This document shows, piece after piece, positions 1-5,810 of a DNA stretch of 7,991 bases. The notes under the pieces are model-generated. The model saw only the letters and a list, made by a program, of their open reading frames with translations. It searched no databases and was not told the DNA's origin. Origin of the DNA: CBDUUP01 sp965370435. Its GTDB lineage: Bacteria > Chloroflexota > Anaerolineae > Anaerolineales > UBA11579. The stretch covers positions 1 to 7,991 of the forward strand of contig CBDUUP010000206.1 in the NCBI GenBank assembly GCA_965370435.1. Reading direction: 5' to 3'. Made by a program: the position numbers and the translations under genes. The first letter of the stretch is position 1. Each line of letters begins with the position of its first letter.

Positions 1-25
1 ATTGATAGGTATTAGTTGATTCATT

Positions 26-51
26 GGAGGAGCGTCATGTTTGATAAGTAA
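26..51 (+). promoter_or_regulatory. Strong ribosome site and 4-codon leader ORF
   Basis: GGAGG at 26-30 lies six bases before an ATG at 37. That ATG opens only four codons (Met-Phe-Asp-Lys) before TAA at 49-51. The frame is the same one that continues as the membrane protein from TTG 64. This looks like the original start of the downstream gene, cut by a nonsense codon. Alternatively it is a mini-ORF whose termination allows re-initiation 12 bases later. Confidence 0.6.
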
Positions 52-63
52 CGCATAGATCAG

Positions 64-645
64 TTGAGGAAAGAGAATTATCTCTTACTTGGTTTCCCAG
101 GGGTCATCCTGGGAATCAGTATGCTTTTTATAATAAATAGTGGTTCAAGTTTGATCGGAGGAACCCCGAACGCTGAACATGCAGCTATTTGGGTAATGTT
201 TCTTATAATTTTCCCAATTAGTATTTTTGTACAATTAATCCACTATCTTCTATTTGGACGATACCAGATGAAGTGGAATGCTTATAATATTCGAGATTTA
301 ATGATGATGTTTGGGTTCTATATTGTTTTTGCTGTTATCAGTTACATGGAGAAGGACAACGCCGGAGCATACTTTAGCTATGCTAGTTTAGTTTATGCGG
401 CGTATGCCATATTGATATTTATTCAATCACGCGGGAAGCGATGGGGCTACGTTTTTGTTTTGATAGCGGTGTTTGTGATAAACTTGGTTCCTTATATTGA
501 GATGACGGAGGAGGGTCAAAATATCACTGATATGATGCAAATATCTTATTTTGCATTGTCGGCAACTTTTATCATAAGCGGCTTCTCCGATTTTTATTGG
601 ATGCTGCGCACCTTGCGGAAAGAGCAGGAATACGAATATGATTGA
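64..645 (+). CDS. Multi-pass membrane protein, unknown family; start region interrupted
   Basis: I do not recognise this family. The 193-residue product read from TTG at 64 has about six hydrophobic segments, near residues 7-25, 42-64, 78-95, 104-121, 126-146 and 158-176. Short loops separate them, and a charged tail (RTLRKEQEYEYD) follows. An integral inner-membrane protein is the safe conclusion. The TTG has no convincing ribosome site. A good one (GGAGG at 26-30) serves an ATG at 37 in the same frame, but TAA at 49-51 separates them. The gene is therefore either recently broken at codon 5, rescued by re-initiation at TTG 64, or affected by a sequencing error. It is much more AT-rich than the next gene, which suggests a different origin. 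It ends 24 bases before the SagB-type start at 670, so co-transcription is possible. Function unknown. Confidence 0.6.
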   Translation: MRKENYLLLGFPGVILGISMLFIINSGSSLIGGTPNAEHAAIWVMFLIIFPISIFVQLIHYLLFGRYQMKWNAYNIRDLMMMFGFYIVFAVISYMEKDNAGAYFSYASLVYAAYAILIFIQSRGKRWGYVFVLIAVFVINLVPYIEMTEEGQNITDMMQISYFALSATFIISGFSDFYWMLRTLRKEQEYEYD

Positions 646-669
646 TTTTGATAAATGGAGTATGCCACG

Positions 670-1404
670 ATGACTGAAAAAGTCGGACTGAAGTTTCTGG
701 AAAAGACCAAATACGAACACATGGGGCCTTCCGACCAGTCGCAGGAGGTCCCCCAGCCCCTGCTGGAGATGCCCTTTGACGCGGCTGGGGAGGTCTTTGA
801 CCTGCCCGCGCCGGAGGGAGTGGACACCCCCTTGCGAGAGCTTATCGCCGGGCGGAAGAGCACGCGGTCGTATGCGAACGCGGCCATCTCCCAGTTGGAG
901 CTTTCCTATATGCTGTGGGCGACGCAGGGGATTCGGGAACTGGTCGGGGAGCGGGCCACCAAGCGCTCGGTGCCGTCGGCGGGGGCCAGACATGCCTTTG
1001 AGACCTATCTGCTGGCGAACCGGGTGGATGGGATGGCGCCGGGGCTTTATCGTTATATGGCTTTCGACCACAAGCTGGCGGAATTCATCCCCGGCGATGA
1101 GATCGCCGACCAGGTCCGCCACGCCAGCCTGGACCAGCTTTTCTTGCGGAACAGCGCGGTGACCTTCCTGTGGGTGTGCGACGTGTACCGGATGACCTGG
1201 CGCTACCGGGCGCGGGGCTACCGCTACCTTTTCATGGACGCCGGGCACGTCTGCCAGAACCTGTATCTGGCGGCTGAATCCATCGGCTGTGGGGCCTGCG
1301 CGGTGGGGGCCTTCGACGACGATCTGCTCAATGACCTGCTGGGCCTGGATGGGGAGAATCAGTTTGTCGTATACATGGGCGCGGTGGGTAAAAAGAAACC
1401 GTGA
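670..1404 (+). CDS. SagB-type (ThcOx) nitroreductase-family flavin oxidoreductase
   Basis: This is probably an FMN-dependent cytoplasmic oxidoreductase of the nitroreductase superfamily, SagB/ThcOx branch. I chose the ATG at 670 over the in-frame ATG at 655 because GGAG at 657-660 sits nine bases before it. The product is 244 residues, normal for the single-domain branch. Visible signatures, numbered from 670: RKSTR at 62-66, typical of FMN phosphate binding; the WATQGI helix at 83-88; PSAGARH at 102-108; and the C-terminal GCGACAVGAFDDD block at 206-218. In toxin gene clusters SagB oxidises azolines to azoles, but no SagC, SagD or precursor peptide gene is present here. A RiPP role is therefore not supported, and the substrate is unknown. 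The downstream YjbQ gene starts nine bases after the stop, so the two are very likely one transcript. GC content is much higher than in the gene to its left. Confidence 0.9.
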   Translation: MTEKVGLKFLEKTKYEHMGPSDQSQEVPQPLLEMPFDAAGEVFDLPAPEGVDTPLRELIAGRKSTRSYANAAISQLELSYMLWATQGIRELVGERATKRSVPSAGARHAFETYLLANRVDGMAPGLYRYMAFDHKLAEFIPGDEIADQVRHASLDQLFLRNSAVTFLWVCDVYRMTWRYRARGYRYLFMDAGHVCQNLYLAAESIGCGACAVGAFDDDLLNDLLGLDGENQFVVYMGAVGKKKP

Positions 1405-1413
1405 GGATTTTCT

Positions 1414-1836
1414 ATGGATTGGTATAAAGATACCCTGGAAGTGGCGACGCAGGGGAAGGGGTTGTATCCTTTCACCGAGATGGTGAACGCCCGCATCCAA
1501 GCGTGGGGGATCGAGGAGGGGATGGGATTCCTCTTCCTGCCCCACACCAGCGCCTCTTTGGTGGTCAGTGAGAGCTACGACCCCACCGCGAAAATAGATC
1601 TGGAATCCTTCATGGATCGGCTGGCCCCCGAAGGCCAACCCTGGCAACGGCATACCTTGGAAGGGGCTGACGATTCGCCCTCCCACATGCGGGCCATGCT
1701 CACCGACACCAGCCTGACCATCCCCATTGACCAGGGCAAGCTGAGCCTGGGGACCTGGCAGGGAATTTATCTCTTTGAACACCGAGACAGAGGCCACCGC
1801 CGGAAGGTGTACTTGCGCTGTCTCAAGGTCGGGTGA
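1414..1836 (+). CDS. yjbQ: YjbQ family (UPF0047) protein
   Basis: A 140-residue member of the YjbQ/UPF0047 family, full length for this compact single-domain fold. Databases often name the family 'secondary thiamine-phosphate synthase' because some members can weakly replace ThiE. Its real role is not settled, and no other thiamine gene is in the window. Visible family motifs: PHTSAS at 43-48, a conserved RHTLEG at 79-84, DDSPSHM at 86-92, and the long signature LGTWQGIYLFEHR at 112-124. The histidines at 44, 80 and 91 are candidate metal ligands. The start at 1414 is supported by GAGGA at 1403-1407, which overlaps the stop codon of the SagB-type gene. That arrangement points to translational coupling and one operon. 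Confidence 0.93.
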   Translation: MDWYKDTLEVATQGKGLYPFTEMVNARIQAWGIEEGMGFLFLPHTSASLVVSESYDPTAKIDLESFMDRLAPEGQPWQRHTLEGADDSPSHMRAMLTDTSLTIPIDQGKLSLGTWQGIYLFEHRDRGHRRKVYLRCLKVG

Positions 1837-1861
1837 TCTAGCAACCTGATGAGGAGTTAAA

Positions 1862-2425
1862 ATGAACCCCCTATCATTAGCGCAATCGGTTTTTAAGACC
1901 ATTTTTGGGGCGGTGGTTGGATTTTTCTTGGGGGCGGTGGTGTGGAAATTGGGCGGCGGTTTGTGGGTCAATCTGGCCGCAGGGGTGGCGGTGGGGGTGT
2001 TCGCTTTCCTCAGCGGATTCTTGGACTTCGCTCTGGGCGGACTTATCGCTTTGGTGGTGAGCGCACTGGATGAGTGGTTTAGTACTCCAATCAAGAACTA
2101 CGGGCAGAGTCTGGCGTTGGATCTGGGGGATGCGATGGGCGGCGGATGGTTCGCGGATATGATGTTCAGTTCTTTGGGTTGCGTGACGAAATTGATGGTT
2201 GGCCTGGCGATCGCGGTTGTGATCCTGGCTTTTATCAAACCGGGAGACTTTCCACCCACTAAATTATTAGTGGGGCTTGGGATGTTTTGGGGGGGCTTGA
2301 TGGGTCTTTTAGCCTTGTTGATCGGTGGATGGGTGGGTGGACCGGTGGGTTGGGTGGTGATGTGGGGGGTGATTGGGGGGTTGGCTGGATTTTTCACCGG
2401 ACTGATCCCTGGCTCTCCTTTGTGA
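1862..2425 (+). CDS. Glycine-rich multi-pass membrane protein, unknown
   Basis: I do not recognise the family. The 187-residue product is very rich in Gly, Val and Leu and has about six hydrophobic segments, near residues 13-30, 34-52, 54-70, 109-126, 134-155 and 160-181. Many GG and GxxxG pairs suggest tight helix packing. A soluble stretch at about 71-108 separates a three-helix first half from a three-helix second half. The ATG at 1862 is preceded by GAGGAG at about 1850-1855, and the gap from the YjbQ gene is 25 bases, so it may be the last gene of the same transcript. The coding strand is strikingly G-rich over 2280-2385, which follows from glycine and tryptophan codons. The open frame is well bounded and the composition matches the two genes before it. 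Function unknown. Confidence 0.75.
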   Translation: MNPLSLAQSVFKTIFGAVVGFFLGAVVWKLGGGLWVNLAAGVAVGVFAFLSGFLDFALGGLIALVVSALDEWFSTPIKNYGQSLALDLGDAMGGGWFADMMFSSLGCVTKLMVGLAIAVVILAFIKPGDFPPTKLLVGLGMFWGGLMGLLALLIGGWVGGPVGWVVMWGVIGGLAGFFTGLIPGSPL

Positions 2426-2493
2426 GACTTGGCGGCGTAGTCTAAAGTACGGGCATTAGATTGAGGCAGGGCATTGTTGGGGCTGTCATTTCC

Positions 2494-2522
2494 TTGACAA
2501 ATCTACGATTGGATTCTATACT
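2494..2522 (+). promoter_or_regulatory. Near-consensus sigma-70 promoter of the toxin-antitoxin operon
   Basis: TTGACA at 2494-2499 is a perfect -35 box. It is followed by a 17-base spacer and TATACT at 2517-2522, one mismatch from the -10 consensus. The predicted transcription start is near 2529-2530, inside the inverted repeat that follows. This is the clearest promoter in the window and gives the toxin-antitoxin pair its own transcript. Confidence 0.85.
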
Positions 2523-2526
2523 GTCG

Positions 2527-2549
2527 GAAAGTAGGAAAATCCTACTTTC
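2527..2549. promoter_or_regulatory. 23-bp palindrome, likely autoregulatory operator
   Basis: A perfect 10-bp inverted repeat has arms GAAAGTAGGA at 2527-2536 and TCCTACTTTC at 2540-2549, with AAA at the centre. It begins five bases after the -10 box and covers the predicted transcription start, just before the ribosome site GGAGG at 2550-2554. AbrB/MazE-type antitoxins bind such sites with their swapped-hairpin dimers and repress their own operon. Operator function here is inferred from symmetry and position. In RNA the same sequence would also form a 5' hairpin next to the ribosome site. Confidence 0.75.
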
Positions 2550-2561
2550 GGAGGTTGTTGG

Positions 2562-2903
2562 ATGGAAGAAAACCCGATCTATAAAACTCGCCTGAGGGCC
2601 AAGGGGCAAGTCACTGTGCCCCGCCAGGTGCGCGAGCGGTTAGGTTTGAATGAGGGCGATGACTTGCTTTTTTACGTCAATGAGCAAGGGCAGATCGTGG
2701 TGGATGCCGCCCAGATCGTGCCGCCAGACCAGGCTTGGTTCTGGACGGAACGCTGGCAGAAGATGGAACGGGAAGCCCAAGCCGATATTGAAGCTGGTCG
2801 GGTGGTGGAATTTGACGAGCTAGAAGAGGCCATCGCCGCGTTGGATGAGGACGAGGATGCCGAAGATTCAGTTCACCCGCCGCTTTCTGAAAGCGGGCCG
2901 TAA
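2562..2903 (+). CDS. AbrB/MazE-like antitoxin of a type II toxin-antitoxin pair
   Basis: The 113-residue product probably binds the operator upstream and neutralises the toxin encoded next to it. Residues 8-50 are a SpoVT/AbrB swapped-hairpin DNA-binding domain, with GQVTVPRQVRERLGL at 15-29 and EGDD at 31-34. The C-terminal part, about 56-95, contains WFWTERWQKMEREAQADIEAG-like amphipathic helical sequence, expected to wrap the toxin. An acidic run (LDEDEDAED, 94-102) follows. GGAGG at 2550-2554, seven bases before the ATG, fixes the start. The end overlaps the toxin gene by 47 bases, so translation is coupled. AbrB-type antitoxins most often pair with MazF or PIN toxins. Here the partner is RelE-like, as in the known PrlF-YhaV pairing. 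Confidence 0.9.
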   Translation: MEENPIYKTRLRAKGQVTVPRQVRERLGLNEGDDLLFYVNEQGQIVVDAAQIVPPDQAWFWTERWQKMEREAQADIEAGRVVEFDELEEAIAALDEDEDAEDSVHPPLSESGP

Positions 2904-3123
2904 GCTGCCGCCGAAGATTCGCAAAAAACTTCAGAAGGCGCTGCGGCTGCTGGCGGAAAATCCTGGACATCCATCTTTACAAACCAAACCCATCCAGGGA
3001 GCGAAAGGGATCTACGAGGCCCGAGTTGACCGCGGCTATCGCTTGACTTATGAACGGTTGCCGGGCGATGTGCTCAGACTGCGTGTGGTGGACAGACACG
3101 ACGAAACCTTGAAGAAACCCTGA
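2857..3123 (+). CDS. RelE/ParE-superfamily toxin
   Basis: This small basic protein (88 residues from ATG 2857) is the likely toxin of the pair. RelE members cut mRNA at the ribosome and ParE members poison gyrase; the sequence alone does not tell me which applies. Visible family features: an N-terminal strand and helix (IQFTRRFLKAGRKLPP, 4-19), a second helix to about 33, NPGHPSLQTKPIQG at 35-48, the core YEARVDRGYRLTYE at 53-66, and RVVDRHDETL at 76-85 near the end, with His81 as a candidate functional residue. An in-frame ATG at 2845 would add four residues. I prefer 2857 because GAGG at 2847-2850 lies six bases before it. The gene overlaps the antitoxin by 47 bases and is followed at once by a hairpin terminator. 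No truncation or frameshift is seen. Confidence 0.9.
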   Translation: MPKIQFTRRFLKAGRKLPPKIRKKLQKALRLLAENPGHPSLQTKPIQGAKGIYEARVDRGYRLTYERLPGDVLRLRVVDRHDETLKKP

Positions 3124-3128
3124 TAATG

Positions 3129-3179
3129 AAACCCCAAGGGTCTTACGACCTTCGGTCGTTTGAGACCCTTGGGGTTTTT
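3129..3179 (+). terminator. Long hairpin terminator after the toxin gene
   Basis: Bases 3129-3143 (AAACCCCAAGGGTCT) pair perfectly with 3163-3177. Inside this stem is a second helix, ACGACC at 3145-3150 with GGTCGT at 3154-3159 around a three-base loop. Five T bases at 3175-3179 complete a rho-independent terminator for the plus strand. From the minus strand the same hairpin is followed by only a short T run, so it may partly stop transcripts of the convergent hydrolase gene. Confidence 0.9.
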
Positions 3180-3224
3180 AGATCAAGGCTTTTCTTTACG
3201 TCTTCGTAACTTGGTGGGAACTGA

Positions 3225-4196
3225 TTATTTCCCCTCCATAATGAACGCCAATGCAGATTGAAGCACCTCATCGATATCGGTGGGGTATTCGTGGCCCAGG
3301 CTGGTGCGGACCTCCAATTGGGTGGGGATGCCGCCTTCGTTCAGCATCTCCACCGTCTCTCGGATGCCGTCGTGGGGGATGGTGTTATCGTCCTCGCTGA
3401 AGATGACGTAACCGCGTAGACCGCTCTCGACAGCGTCCTGAATGAGGGGCGACCACTGGGAAGGGTCATCAAAGAAGGGGCCGCCCGGCCCCAGCAGGAT
3501 GAAACCTCGCACGGGGAGGATGCTGTTGAGCGCCATCCACAAGGCCACCTCAGCGCCCATCGAGAAGCCGCCCAACACCACCCGTCCGGTGTCTACCGCG
3601 TAACGCTCACATAGGTTGTCGAAGTGGGCCTCGACCTCTTCGGCGGCGGGTTCGTGCTGGGTCCAGAATGGAGCGCCGCCAGCCCACATCACGTTGCTGG
3701 AACGGGGGACCGCCAGCAGCCACCCGTGCAGGGCGGCTGATTTCCATCCGGTCAGGTTGTCCTCGATGAACTCGCCGTTGGAGTGGAGGGAGAGCAGCAA
3801 GGGGCAGGGGTCATCCTCTATGCCGCATTGTCCTTCCGGGCGCAGGGCCAGGATGGAGTGTTGGAAAGCGGGATCCTCAGCCTGCACATCAAGAGAGCGC
3901 GCAATCAGTTCCTCGAAACCGGCCTCTCCCTGGAGAGGGGCGAGGGAGGGGGACTCACGGAGGAGAGCTTCGGAGAACCAGATTCCGGCGTCCAGGGTCT
4001 CATCGAATATCTTCAGCGCCCTGGGGGTGTCTTCCAGCCGGGCAGCCAGGCAGATGCGGAAGTAGTTGAGTTGGGCGGTGAATTCGGGAAAACGATCTGC
4101 GTGCCGGTCGGCTAGGGCCAGACCATCGGCGTAGGTCTGGTTCTGGAAGTGGGTGGTGATATGGGCGTTCAGTTCTTCAAAGGTGAGTTCGGACAT
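3225..4196 (-). CDS. Alpha/beta hydrolase with tetratricopeptide-like N-terminus
   Basis: A 323-residue predicted serine hydrolase of the phospholipase/carboxylesterase type, probably cytoplasmic since no signal peptide is seen. Residues 1 to about 105 are helical and resemble tetratricopeptide repeats, with alternating Ala/Leu and ADRHADRFPEF-like helices. Residues about 130-323 are the hydrolase domain. The nucleophile elbow GGFSMG at 209-214 puts Ser212 in place. The acid is likely Asp269 or Asp270 in FSEDDNTIPH, and the base is His302 in LGHEYP. Starts of core strands are visible at PLLLSLHSNG (132-141), VVLGG and GFILLGPGG. The ATG at 4196 is preceded on its strand by AGGAG with eight bases of spacing. 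The gene converges with the toxin operon across the hairpin at 3129-3179. Its substrate cannot be told from the sequence; a small ester or lysophospholipid-like substrate is a family-level guess. Confidence 0.88.
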   Translation of the reverse strand: MSELTFEELNAHITTHFQNQTYADGLALADRHADRFPEFTAQLNYFRICLAARLEDTPRALKIFDETLDAGIWFSEALLRESPSLAPLQGEAGFEELIARSLDVQAEDPAFQHSILALRPEGQCGIEDDPCPLLLSLHSNGEFIEDNLTGWKSAALHGWLLAVPRSSNVMWAGGAPFWTQHEPAAEEVEAHFDNLCERYAVDTGRVVLGGFSMGAEVALWMALNSILPVRGFILLGPGGPFFDDPSQWSPLIQDAVESGLRGYVIFSEDDNTIPHDGIRETVEMLNEGGIPTQLEVRTSLGHEYPTDIDEVLQSALAFIMEGK

Positions 4197-4242
4197 GGGT
4201 GGGTCTCCTGTGTGGTAATGATACCAGAGGAGGGGGGATGGA

Positions 4243-4312
4243 GTGGTCAGTGGTTAGTGGACAGTGGTGAGTGCATAGTGGTGAGTGGACAGTGGATAGC
4301 GGTCGGTGAAGG
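4243..4312. repeat. Degenerate heptamer array GTGGNNA
   Basis: Eight consecutive 7-base units run from 4243 to 4298: GTGGTCA, GTGGTTA, GTGGACA, GTGGTGA, GTGCATA, GTGGTGA, GTGGACA, GTGGATA. Two decayed units follow to 4312. The frame holds GTGG and the last A while positions 5 and 6 vary. The array fills most of the 123-bp gap between the ParB-like gene and the hydrolase gene, upstream of the latter. It resembles the short tandem heptamer repeats known from cyanobacteria and other environmental bacteria. No coding function is apparent. Confidence 0.85.
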
Positions 4313-4319
4313 GATTGGG

Positions 4320-4739
4320 TTAGGGGGATTGTTTGGACCGGGTGGCTTGGAGGTCGGATTGCATTTTTTGGCAGCGGTCGAGCCATAGGTGTTGGTATTC
4401 TTCTGGATTGATGATGCGTTTTTGGAGGTCGGCGATGGTGCGGATGCCTTCGGCCAGACACCAGTCCACACAGGTTTGGTAGGCTTCCCAATCCAGGTCG
4501 TCTGGGTCCCAGGCGACGGGGATCTCGGTCAGGCCGCTCAGCCAGGCTGCGAGGGCGCGGGTGTGCCCGTCGGTGTAGATGAGGCGGCCGTTCAGCTTTT
4601 TGATGGGGATGGGCGGGAGGGTTTCGGGGCGGGTTGGGTTGAAGGTCTCTTGGACGCGGGCCAGCTTCTGGGAACTGATGTAGAGTTGGCTGGGTTGAAG
4701 GTCGGACAGGGACAGGGAGAAGGAGGGAGAGGTGGTCAT
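4320..4739 (-). CDS. ParB-like nuclease-domain protein (GHTR motif), small family
   Basis: The 139-residue protein has a ParB/sulfiredoxin-type domain. Residues 11-22 (LSDLQPSQLYIS) and PPIPIKKLNGRLIYTDGHTRALAAW at about 42-66 carry the fold. GHTR at 58-61 occupies the position of the GxxR nucleotide-binding motif of ParB. The C-terminal part, DLDWEAYQTCVDWC at 81-94 and IADLQKRIINPEEYQHLWLDRC at about 102-123, is a conserved helical extension in small stand-alone relatives. It lacks the helix-turn-helix and dimer domain of true ParB, so a partition role is not supported. It may be a nucleotide-binding or kinase-like enzyme. It follows the zinc-ribbon gene by 12 bases, probably in one operon. 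The ATG at 4739 has no clear ribosome site, so the start is less certain. A fragment of a near-identical second gene lies at the right end of the window. Confidence 0.8.
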   Translation of the reverse strand: MTTSPSFSLSLSDLQPSQLYISSQKLARVQETFNPTRPETLPPIPIKKLNGRLIYTDGHTRALAAWLSGLTEIPVAWDPDDLDWEAYQTCVDWCLAEGIRTIADLQKRIINPEEYQHLWLDRCQKMQSDLQATRSKQSP

Positions 4740-4751
4740 AGATTATGGCGT

Positions 4752-4982
4752 TCATTTACTTTTCAATGCATACATCTCCAGGTAGCCGCAGGCTTGGCAT
4801 CGGTAGGTGGTGATGGGCGCGTATTTCTTGCCTTTCGTTTTATGGGCGCCCAAGAAGTTGTATTCAATTATGCCGGAGTACCATCTATTTTGCTTGAGTC
4901 TATCTAAATGGCTATGTTCTACAATGTAACCTTCTTGCATCTGACCGCCACATTTGGCGCAGGTTGGTGTTTGGTTTGACAT
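4752..4982 (-). CDS. Small zinc-ribbon protein
   Basis: A 76-residue protein with two zinc-knuckle pairs: CAKC at residues 8-11 and CQAC at 62-65, followed by GYLEMYA. The spacing fits a single zinc ribbon that brings together the two ends of a short beta domain, as in small DUF6487-like proteins. The middle part contains RWYSGIIEYNFLGAHK, the usual aromatic core of such proteins. I chose the ATG at 4982 because the zinc motif begins right after it and because it lies 14 bases beyond the stop of the lipoprotein gene. A longer in-frame start at 5042 would overlap that gene and add an unlikely basic leader. The gene sits between the SH3b lipoprotein and the ParB-like gene with very short gaps, so the three are probably co-transcribed. 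Function unknown; protein or nucleic acid binding is possible. Confidence 0.82.
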   Translation of the reverse strand: MSNQTPTCAKCGGQMQEGYIVEHSHLDRLKQNRWYSGIIEYNFLGAHKTKGKKYAPITTYRCQACGYLEMYALKSK

Positions 4983-4996
4983 GTGGACTTTCTTCG

Positions 4997-5752
4997 CTAA
5001 GGGCTGAGATAGTAATTTTCTTCGTCTGCTTCTGCGACCCACCCCCCGTATTCGAGTTCGTCACTATATATCTCCCACCACCACCAACCCCCCGCGCATC
5101 TCGGGCCATCTAATACAAGAACCACGCGGTTTTTAGCCAGATAGTTCACTTTAGATGAGTATTGACCAGGGGCTGTTCGCACTGTAACCTGAAAAACAAC
5201 TACCTGAGCAGTCCTACCGATTGTCAATCTAGGCGAAAAAGCCTCGGAGCACTCCTGATTGTTATTCGGTGTATTTTGGGAACGGTTCGTTTGGGGATTT
5301 TGTTGCACGGGAACTGAATTGCTGGATGTTTGTATTCTATTCAATTCGAGAACAATGCTGTTACCATTCTTCCTCAATGTGATTTTTTCATAGTATCCTG
5401 ATTCAAATTCCAAATCGAAATCTTCCCCGTGCAAGTCGTAGAAATGATCTTCACCGTTCACTCGTACAGTTAGTATGTTTTGCGCATTGAATTTTCGAGC
5501 CGGATCAACAACAATGCCTGCAGAGAACGTGCCTAGAAATGTTGGTATCTCAACGTTTCCTTCAACACCAAAGGTAATCTCGCCCCAGGAGTTGATGCTA
5601 ACTCTCAGTGGAAGAACCGGCGGCTTGTATCCGACTTCGACTCCGACTGTTTGGCAAGATGTAAGTAGAATCCCTAAGATGACTATGGTGCATATCCAGC
5701 GGTAATGCTTGTACAATAGGGAAAAAGGTTTTTGTTTTATAAAGTCTAGCAT
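4997..5752 (-). CDS. SH3b-domain lipoprotein
   Basis: A 251-residue exported protein. Residues about 17-33 form a lipoprotein signal peptide (ICTIVILGILLTSC) with a lipobox ending at Cys33, so the mature protein is expected to be lipid-anchored outside the cytoplasmic membrane. Residues about 45-140 are a beta-rich domain I do not recognise, followed by a Gln/Asn-rich linker at about 143-168. Residues about 174-251 form a bacterial SH3 domain with VTVRTAPG, a four-tryptophan run (WWWW) and GGWVAEADEENYYLSP. Such domains bind peptidoglycan or other cell-surface ligands. The ATG at 5752 is preferred over the one at 5776 because GAGGG lies seven bases before it. The gene heads a minus-strand set with the zinc-ribbon and ParB-like genes. 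It is divergent from a tiny membrane protein gene, the same arrangement as at 7692/7814. It is AT-rich compared with the genes to its left. Confidence 0.85.
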   Translation of the reverse strand: MLDFIKQKPFSLLYKHYRWICTIVILGILLTSCQTVGVEVGYKPPVLPLRVSINSWGEITFGVEGNVEIPTFLGTFSAGIVVDPARKFNAQNILTVRVNGEDHFYDLHGEDFDLEFESGYYEKITLRKNGNSIVLELNRIQTSSNSVPVQQNPQTNRSQNTPNNNQECSEAFSPRLTIGRTAQVVVFQVTVRTAPGQYSSKVNYLAKNRVVLVLDGPRCAGGWWWWEIYSDELEYGGWVAEADEENYYLSP

Positions 5753-5772
5753 TGTGCATCCCTCAAAAAACG

Positions 5773-5810
5773 GCATAAGCTAACTAGCGCAATAATGCTA
5801 TCATTCTACC
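5773..5810. promoter_or_regulatory. Divergent control region, copy 1 of a shared block
   Basis: The short gap between the SH3b lipoprotein gene and the tiny membrane protein gene contains GCATAA at 5773-5778 and ATGCT at 5795-5799. The block ATGCTATCATTCTACCATG at 5795-5813 recurs with one mismatch at 7798-7816, in the same position relative to a related gene. The back-to-back TTATGC-type and AATGCT-type hexamers could be opposed -10 elements, but no clear -35 boxes are seen. Promoter activity is inferred. Confidence 0.4.

Noticed and set aside
670..1836. A thiazole/oxazole-modified peptide cluster
   Set aside because: Only a SagB-type protein is present. No cyclodehydratase, YcaO protein, leader peptide or transporter is seen.
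427..2094. A 555-codon open frame on the minus strand
   Set aside because: It lies antisense to three well-supported plus-strand genes in GC-rich DNA. Its product is Pro/His/Arg/Gly-rich low-complexity sequence without any recognisable domain, so it is a shadow frame.
2280..2385. Possible G-quadruplex in the plus strand
   Set aside because: There are many G runs, but the loops between runs of three or more Gs reach nine bases, so the strict motif is not met. The G-richness follows from Gly and Trp codons of membrane helices.
3915..3960. A palindromic CTCTCC-CTGGAGAGG repeat-like segment inside the hydrolase gene, resembling dispersed intergenic repeats
   Set aside because: The encoded PSLAPLQGEAGFEEL reads as normal sequence for the helical domain of such hydrolases, so an insertion is not needed to explain it.
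4320..4739. A plasmid or chromosome partition locus
   Set aside because: The ParB-like protein has only the N-terminal-type domain and a short helical extension. There is no ParA, no helix-turn-helix and no parS-like repeat nearby.
4177..4755. A 192-codon minus-strand frame whose ATG overlaps the zinc-ribbon stop codon
   Set aside because: The ATGA overlap looks like coupling, but the product is Pro/His/Arg-rich, runs through the heptamer array and lacks domains. The ParB-like frame in the same DNA has clear family motifs.
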